From Parapristionchus giblindavisi (taxonomy: Eukaryota > Nematoda > Chromadorea > Rhabditida > Diplogasteridae), in assembly GCA_943737045.1 (NCBI GenBank), contig CALSFV010000283.1, forward strand, positions 22,501-86,500: 64,000 nt of DNA. The letters are read 5' to 3'. The notes under the pieces were generated by a model that was not told where the DNA came from, did no database searches, and saw only the letters and a program-made list of their open reading frames with translations. Shown here one piece after another: positions 51,801-60,800 of the stretch. The stretch's first letter is position 1, and each line of letters starts with the position of its first letter. Both the position numbers and the translations under genes were made by a program.

Positions 51801-54800
51801 GGGAGATGTTAGGTCCAAGATGCGTTTGGCCAAACTCATCTTGACAAAGTAATTATTCGTGGCCGTGAGAGAGAATGAGAGAGCAGCCGATTGAACTTAT
51901 GTCAATCAATGAAAATGAAAAGCATAACAAAGGAGAGGAGATTGGCCAATCTCCTCTCATTTAAATATGACTTTCAATATGCACTTGGTGGTCTCTAATA
52001 TAGATGTCGTGGTTTTCGTTGTATTATTTTTAGTCTGGTACTAATGTCGTTGTAGAATTATGTTGTTTGAGTACTTCTTGTCTGTATTTTATTGTATTTT
52101 TGTGTGAGAGTGCATCTCAATAAACTACTCTTTTGATCTATAGTCTTTTGTCTTTTGATTCACCACAAGCGGAGAACGATAGTATCTTTAACATACAAAT
52201 CTACTTATCATTCCCACTAGTACAGTGCGCGACATAATGATAAGACACCCCTAAAATTTTGGCATTCTGACCGAATGGTGAATGAAAATCAAAAGAGGTA
52301 TATACCATTTGTATCCACTCCTTGGATAACTAAGGTAGCCCACGTATGAAGAAATTCAATTTCCCGGTCAACGAGAAAATAATGATTTTCCGAAATTTTA
52401 CCGCGACATAATGATAAGACACCCTGATTTTTTCATGAAGTTCAATTTTTTTCAAACTTCTACATAACAGCAATAGGGCAACAATGGGTTAATAATCGAT
52501 GTTATGGCCCATTCTCGAGATTAGGCCAAAGGTGCGATTGGGCATGCTTCCATAGAGGGCAGAAAACAATTGCCGCTCGATGTCGTACCACTCCTTTTTG
52601 ATGAAAGCCTTCAATTCGGCATACTGTTTGTTGTTCTTGTACACACGACGAACCATGATGCCCCATATGTTTTATATGTGGTTTATATCGGGGGAACCCG
52701 TCGGGCATGGGAGAACAGGGATGTTCTTGACTGCGAACAGTGATTTCGAGGGGTGTTGGCATGAATGGATGCAGTGTCTTTCTTCGAGACCAGATGGTGG
52801 GCACGGTTCTTGCTCATGAACAGAACAAGGGTAGTCTGGTGCATCACCTGATACTCCGCATTGTCCATCCTGCTGGAGCTGAAGGAGATGGGCGGCATGT
52901 CAAATTTTAAGAACCCGCCCCAGTACGGTACATCATATTTTTTTCAAAAAAAATCAAAATATCGGTTTCTGATTGCATTCACTGATAAGAACAAGTTCAA
53001 CACGTATATTCCTGACGGCTATAACTGCTTCTGACATGATTTTCTCAACGAGCCGCGTTATTTCAGCTGCAGGAACTTCGTTCAGGTTCTGGGCGCGTTC
53101 CTAAAATTCAACAAGCCGCCCATCTCCTTCAGCTCCAGCAGGATGGACTATCCGGAGTATCACGTGATGCACCAGACTACCCTTGTTCTGTTCATGAGCA
53201 AGAACCGTGCCCACCATCTGGTCTCGAAGAAAGACAGTGCATCCATTCATGCCAACACCCCTCGAAATCACTGTTCGCAGTCAAGAACATCCCTGTTCTC
53301 CCATTCCCGACGGGTTCCCCCGATATAAACCACATGTAAAACATATGGGGCATCATGGTTCGTCGTGTGTACAAGAACAACAAACAGTATGCCGAATTGA
53401 AGGCTTTCATCAAAAAGGAGTGGTACGTCATCGAGCGGCAATTGTTTTCTGCCCTCTATGGAAGCATGCCCAATCGCACCTTTGGCCTAATCTCGAGAAT
53501 GGGCCATAACATCAATTATTAACCCATTGTTGCCCTATTACTGTTATGCAGAAGTTTGAAAAAAATTGAACTTCATGAAAAAAATCAGGGTGTCTTATCA
53601 TTATGTCGCGGTAAAATTTCGGAAAATCATTATTTTCTCGTTGACCGGGAAATTGAATTTCCTCATACGTGGGCTACCTTAGTTATCCAAGGAGTGGATA
53701 CAAATGGTATATACTTCTTTTGATTTTTATTCGCCATTCGGTCAGAATGCCAAAATTTTAGGGGTGTCTTATCATTATGTCGCGCACTGTAGTAGAGTTG
53801 CAATTCTACTTCTAGTTAGGCATAAGTTTACTACAAGTGGTGTATAATACAGTAATGCATTCGTCGCTTCTAGTAAACTTGCAATAAGCTTCTATTCATT
53901 CTTCTATTCAGTGACGTATTTCAAGTAGACTTCTAGTTTTGAAATACCAGGGACAATGCTCTCTCTATTTCTTTGTATATGAGAGAGTAGTGCCAAAGCG
54001 AAGAATTTAAAATTAGATCGGGGTTTGCCTTTAAATCTTATGATTGTTTGAGTGTGAGTAGAATAATAAGAAGAGAACTAACCCTATATAATCACAAGTT
54101 GAAAGAGATGCAATCGTTAAGGAGTATAGTGCGAACATTTGGGCTCCTGGATATTCGTTGTTGAATAGGAGATCAAAGTACGGAATGAATGTCCTGCAAC
54201 AGATTCTAAATTAATTATGACTAACATGAGCTGCAAATTACTTTATTACTTTATTCTATAAAATGATAAGGCACGTCTGTCTGTCTGTCTTTCAGTATGT
54301 CTGTCCGTCACACGTGAATTTTTCAAAGTGTATTTTCTCGAGTACTTTCAGGTAAAAATATGAAAATGAATAGTTTTATTTTTGCGTCCCCTAAGGAACT
54401 GATCGCATTTCACAGTTCCGGGAAAGGTTTCTTAAGGCTCAATGGATAGAGCTCGTTGAGTGCTTTCGATTACTTCATTCTATAAAATGATAAGGCACAT
54501 CTGTCTGTCTGTGTGTCTGTTCGTCACACTTTTAATCTTTACCCTATGAAACGCTTCAAAATAGTCCAATCTCCATGAAATCTTTTTGAATATTCATCTA
54601 CCCCACAAGAAAACAAAGCTGTGCAAACATTTTTAAAAACCATGGATAACTAGGGAATGGTATCTGTGCCGGATGAAACTACGGGAAGTGACCTACATAG
54701 CGATAATCAACATGGCCGACTTAGTAATGATCAATTTTCAAAGCCTGCTATTTATTGATTTTGTAAAAGGCACATAAGACAGACAAAAATTAAATTTTTT

Positions 54801-57800
54801 TGTTCTTTTCACTTTTTGCACACGAGTTCGACTATCCCGACAACATTTCATGTATGTATGGTAATTCAAGCAATGAAATTGATGTTTTAATGAAAATCAA
54901 GTCCATTTTTGGCAGACATTCGTGCGGCGGATATGTACGGATACGGATATGGATATGATATAACTGGTTTAGCTTAAAAATCGATAAATATCAGACTTTG
55001 AAAATTGATTCTTACTAAGTCATCCATGCTTATTATCGTTATGTAGGTCACTTCCCTTACTTTCATCCGGCACAGATACCATTCCCTAGTAAGTGGCAAA
55101 ATTCGTGACATTAAAAGCATCAACTTCTCAAATTGCAAAGGTTCGAATCCCTTTTGTTTGATTATTACCACCATTGTAACGTCGAGGTGAGAGTCCCCCA
55201 CTAGTTAAACGCGTAAATTGACAAAGGTTACTCTCCCTTTAACACAAATATCACATTCTATCACATTAACACATAACAAAGTAAAAAAAGATCCCCTCCT
55301 AGAATGCAAGACAGGAGTTGTAAGCCTTCCATCAAGGAATATCTGACGAAGTATTGAGCGAGGACTTCGTGGGTTATTTCTATCTTTTTTTTTCTGAATT
55401 CTGTTTCATGATTTACTATTCAAAAAGGATCAAGTATAGCGGCTTTGATTCTGAAGAACGTCTTCAATAGTTGATCAGATGAATTATCAGATGACGAAGA
55501 ATTGTAGAAGTACCCCTTATATGGAACCTCACTCTGGTATTTTGCCACTTAAAGTCTACTTAAACTACGTCACAGACTTTAAGTAGATTTTAAGTAAACT
55601 TTAAGTGAAAGAACATTTGACGAAATGCATTACAGTATACCACACCACTTTAAGTAGACTTACGTCTCACTTTAAGTTTACTTAAAGTCTACTTAAAGTG
55701 GGAAAGTTTAAGTAGACTTTAAGTGGCAAAATACCGGAGCAGCACGCCCAGAGATTCCAGTTCATGATATCGATCCCACCGATTTGGCCCAAAATCTTTT
55801 TATGGATACCCCCATGGCTCTCATCACAAAATGGCTATTCATCTGCGTCCGCTTAGAGCTTAATAGTACTCTACTAGTTGCAATATACTACACAGGCCCA
55901 AATAGTAAATAAAGATCTCAGTAGTATTATAATGGTTACCGCTAACGCACCTTTTCACCTAATTTCTAGAATTCCAACATTTCTAACCTTTTTTATTCCA
56001 AAATGACTGAGTTTTTCAATTTTAAGCATGTTTTCAGAAATTTCACGAATTCGGTGACATCTGATTCACTGAGAGTCTAGCGCATCTAGCACACATTTTG
56101 GGTGCTTTTGATTTTTTATCAATTTCTAATGTTTTTGGCTCCTTCACAATCATAAATTGTTCTATTATTGTAATAAATTTGCCGTAAAGCTTAAAATACA
56201 GAATTTCCTGATTTCAAAGGTTATGGGGTTCAAGGGGTATATGAGTAATTAATTTCAAACAATAATCCAAACAATAATAAATGAAATTCTGGAAAGACTT
56301 GAAGCCTCTGGCCAATCTTGACCTCAAAGAGCTCGTCAAAGTATTAAAAATAAAAAAATTCCGAGGTGTTTTTATGCGCAACACTTTGCCAAAGAAGATA
56401 CTTTATCAAGAAGTCGGAATTGTGAATCTTGATTCTTCTAATGGTGAAGGAACACCACAATGTTCTATAGGTTGTGAAAGCAAAAACGACCGCTCAACAT
56501 AGAAACTCTCTCAAATGCAATCGTCTTTCGCTTGTCTCGCTATGGAAACAAAATGGCTTGAACCAGAATACTGTGACACATTGGGCTTGCTATTTTAAGA
56601 AAAATAAAGAGTGTTATTACTTCGACTCTTTTGGATTAGATCCACCTGAAGAAATAGTAAATTATTAAAAAAGTGAAAATAAAAATAAAATAAGCGAACT
56701 TTCAACTTTCCAAATTTTGGAATTCATAACTCATCATTGCGGTCATTATTGTTTGCTTTTAATAAAGTTATTAGAAACCTCAGATTTCGAGAAAGCTGAA
56801 CTTTCTCTTCTTTAGGGAATTAAAATTTCAAAAATGCTTTAGTTTTGTAACCTTTTTGGAGAATAGTGCGTTTGAAACCATTGAAACCACTATGTTTCTC
56901 AACATCATCATACTTAGATTTAAGTGTATTATCAAATACAACTTTTCAATTTCATTAGTAAATAATTGTTGTTTAATACTACTTATACAATATTGTTTTT
57001 TACGAACAACGGTTTTTTTTTGAAAAGACTGTCTTTATCATCTTTGAATGTGATTTGTTTCATTACTACATTTTCTTGATTCCTTTATTTTTCTTATGCG
57101 CTTCACCATGAAGCGTTTTATAAGCATATTGTTTAGGACGCATTGCAACTATTTCTTTCATAATCTTTCCATTCAATTCATCTTTAAACTTTCCAACAAC
57201 TTTTTTTATATTTTCTTTGGAGTAAAGGGGATGAATTTCAGGGTATTCACTGAAATCGAAATAATTCCTCAAAGACTGATCCAAGAGTAAATGTCCTTAG
57301 TATAAATTTGATAAGTAAGGGAAACAATATCTTGATAAGCTAGTTTCAATCTTTTGCATCCATATTGCTTTTGCATAACATCATAATGAAAGTCATACAT
57401 CAAATACTTACTCAATTCCAAAATGGAGAAGCCTACATAAATAAGTTTATCAAGAACAATATTAGTCTTCTCCATTTCTACAAGAACAAGATGTCCTTCG
57501 TTAATGGTAAAGCAATCAATGACTGTAAGAAGATACAGTGCTGGCCAATATTCTATCATATTTTGGGTTTTCAGCCATAATTTTTTTCGCAGTTATAGAC
57601 GGTACTGTGATATATATATATATAGTTTTACCGGCTTTCTCTTCGGCCCCAAGTACCAATGCCCGACGGTCAACCACGGTGGCAGCACTTTAAGTAGACT
57701 TGTAAGTCTACTTCAAGTGAAATGTAAGTCTACTTAAAATGTGACGTCACTACGTAAGTCTGCTTAAAGTGAGACGCAAGTCTACTTAAAGTGAAAAAGT

Positions 57801-60800
57801 GACGTCACTCACTTGATGTTTACTTAAAGTAAACTTTAAGTGAGTGACGTATTTTAAGTAGACTTTAAGTTTTAAAATACCAGAGTACGTACAAACATCT
57901 TGTGCATTGAAAAATTCTTTTACTTCTTTGGTAGGTTTTTTAGTTAGACGTTATACCACAAAAAACATTACCACATTCATTGATACCACAAAAACCTGTT
58001 TTTTGGTTGTAATATGTTTTTAGATAATTTCGAGACTTTTGTCTTCAGAGTTTTAAATTCCAGCTCCTATCTTTGAAGTATTCAATCCTTCGGATCTAGG
58101 AGTCGAAGACTCTGTAGGAATGAATTTGCACTTCATTGTGTTACATTGTTCACATAGGGGAAAATTTGCATTAAACTCTCTATCATTCACCACTCGCCAT
58201 TTCTTAATTTTTTCTATTTCTCGATTGCGCGGTCTAAATGTGATGAAAAATGTGTAAAACCGACCCTGCCATAGCGGAATGCGAAGCCAAAATGAAAAAT
58301 TGCTCTCTATTTTCGCATTCTCTCGTTGAAATCTAATAAAATCTAATATAATTACAAATATCTATAAAAGCCGTCTTCCACCTTCTTCGTTACAGTCCAG
58401 CGCTCTCCCATTTGGAGGAGAGGGCGGGGAGCACTGGACCCCCATTGGACTGCCCTCCCTAAAATGGGAGGGCAAGCCTTCCCCTAGCAGGGGAGCAGTT
58501 CTGCAAATGCAGAACTTATGTAAATTACCCCGGGCCAAAAAAACAGGAAAGTTCCAGTGTTTGTATGCTTCTTCTTGAAACAAAAAATTGGGTTCATTAT
58601 TTAGAGCAAATGAAAATGATGAAGATGATTATTTACTAGAATATTGTTTGAAATTAATTACTCATATACCCCTTGAACCCCATACCCCTTGAAATCAGGA
58701 AATTCTGTATTTTAAGCTTTACGGCAAATTTATTACAATAATAGAACAATTTATGATTGTGAAGGAAAAAACATTAGAAATTGATAAGAAATTAAAAAAA
58801 AAACCCAAAAATGGGTGCTAGGTGCGCTAGACTCTCAGTGAATCAGATGTCACCGAAATCGAGAAATTTCTGAAAACATGCTTAAAATTGAAAAACTCAG
58901 TCATTTTGGAATAAAAAAAGGTTAGAAATGTTGGAATTCTAGAAATTAGGTGAAAAGGTGCGTTAGCGGTAACCATTATAATACTACTGATCTCGTTAAT
59001 ATAGTCACAAATTCAAACACAATTAATATTTTGAGATCTTTATTTCCTTTCCTTTTTTAACATTAACGAAAAGAAAAAAAAAGTGTTAAAACTTCACTAC
59101 CTCAGCTGTAATGCATTTAGTACAAGACCTGTGATGTGCTATATATAACGCTTTTTAATGTTATATTTACCACTTTATAGCTGTTATTATTCCAGTTGCA
59201 GTATTGTTTAGCACTTTTTCTCTATGCGTTATTGTTTAACTAAAGTCTTTGACCCAACAAAAAATACCGGAAGATGGTGCCATGAAGAGAGTTAATGTGT
59301 AGATCATCCAATGGCCATCTTTCCATATGCTGTTGTTGATTCTGAAATTTTTCACCGTTTGTCACATGTATTCGAAAGATCAAAGATCAAAGATAACTGA
59401 CGATAAAGAAGTCAATGAAATGTCGAGATTGCATGTTATCGGAATGTAGAGGCGATGCAATCAGGAATGACAAAATGCCCATAGTGAGATATTGGCATAG
59501 ACTTGTTCTGCTTGGACAGCTCGTGCGGAACATTCTAAAGAAAAAACTTTACTTTGCTGTTAATCTCGTTTTAATGTTTCAATCAGTACACATATTATCA
59601 ATTATCTTTTCGCTTTTTACGTTGCTTCGAGAAGAGAAATGTATATTATCATTATTACAGAAAAATGAATGATAATGTTTCTATTATTGTATTATGTTAT
59701 TATATTATATAGGACAGAGTATTTAAATTTTCTTGCAATTCTTGTCAAGCAAAAAAATGCCAGAATCATTCTTCGCATTTTTTCGGTGTTTTCACTTTTT
59801 TGCGGTGCGCACAAAAGACTGGGAAGAGAAAAAAGTCGAGAATAAAGGGAAAATGATTTTGCCATTTTTTTGCTTGACAAGAGTTGCCAAAAATTTCAAA
59901 TACTCTATCCTATATTATGTTTATATTATTAGTAATAATATATCTATTTATCCTTTTTATGTGTTTGGAAATGGTGAAATATGAGAAGGAGAAAAGAGAA
60001 AATTAAAGAGCACTAATTGTAATTAGATGTTATGAGATGACTTTCTGAAAATAATTTTCGTGATTTTTCCTTAGCTCGGCTTACCTTATATTACCACTAT
60101 ACATCATTCTCAGAAGCGGTGTTCGATTCTCGTGCTGAATCGCAACCTTGAAGAGTACTAAGAGAGGCTGAAAATAAAAAAAAATGCGAAAATGTGGAAA
60201 ACGGTGAAAAAATTGAAAAAAAAAGAAAAATGAAATACGTACTTAATTATAATAGTAATAAATATAATAGTAATAAATTACTCACGACTTCGTCCCTTGG
60301 ACGCATATATGCTCCGTAACGTATCATTTCAGATAGAACTTGAAGACCGCCGCATCCAACGAATAGTATTGACGCTGTAGTCGACAGATCTATAGTATAC
60401 ACAGGAATTTAATATAAATACTAAATTTTATGCTGCTGAACAGAAATCGCGTAAGCAATGGAGAGCCATTTGTAATTATAGTATCCCTTTCCCCCTTAAT
60501 TATTCTAATTGTAATTGACGGATAAATCAATAAATAAATAAGCGGAAAATTACCAAGAATCTTCAATATGGTATTTAGTAAGTTACAACAGCCTTGTTCG
60601 TCGTATTGTTGATTTGCCTGTTCTATTACCAAGGCCATGATTCTTTTATCCGTCAGGTAGGATATGGCTTCGTTTCTTCTTCTCAAAATGTGTCCACATT
60701 CTTCCAGTATATGATTCAAGCTGAACACAATAATGTCTTTGAAATCTAATAGTCTTTGAAATAAAGAGAAAGTATATTTTGCTACTGTCCCGAAGAGTCT

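Larger units (their letters stand above)
46130..52197 (+). mobile_element. LTR retrotransposon, decayed and nested, in gene D intron 15
   Basis: Starts TGTTAGG and ends ...TACA; AATC flanks both sides (46126-46129 and 52198-52201). A purine-rich tract (GAGGGAAGGGGGGAGA) sits right before the 3' LTR. Two direct repeats at 46321-46470 and 52002-52165 contain an AATAAA. Internal coding is ruined and carries other insertions (48528-51288, 51475-51597), so I cannot assign gypsy, BEL or copia. Antisense to gene D. Confidence 0.75.
55920..58988. mobile_element. Miniature, internally deleted Maverick/Polinton with 6-bp TSD
   Basis: Terminal inverted repeats of about 350 bp (AGTAGTATTATAATGG... at left, its complement at right, 55920-56270 and 58640-58988). 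The element begins with AG and is flanked by GATCTC on both sides (55914-55919 and 58989-58994), a 6-bp duplication as known for Mavericks. Inside are a broken adenain-like protease and the C-terminal piece of polymerase B; integrase, ATPase and capsid genes are absent. A full element would be 15-20 kb. In gene D intron 14. Confidence 0.9.
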
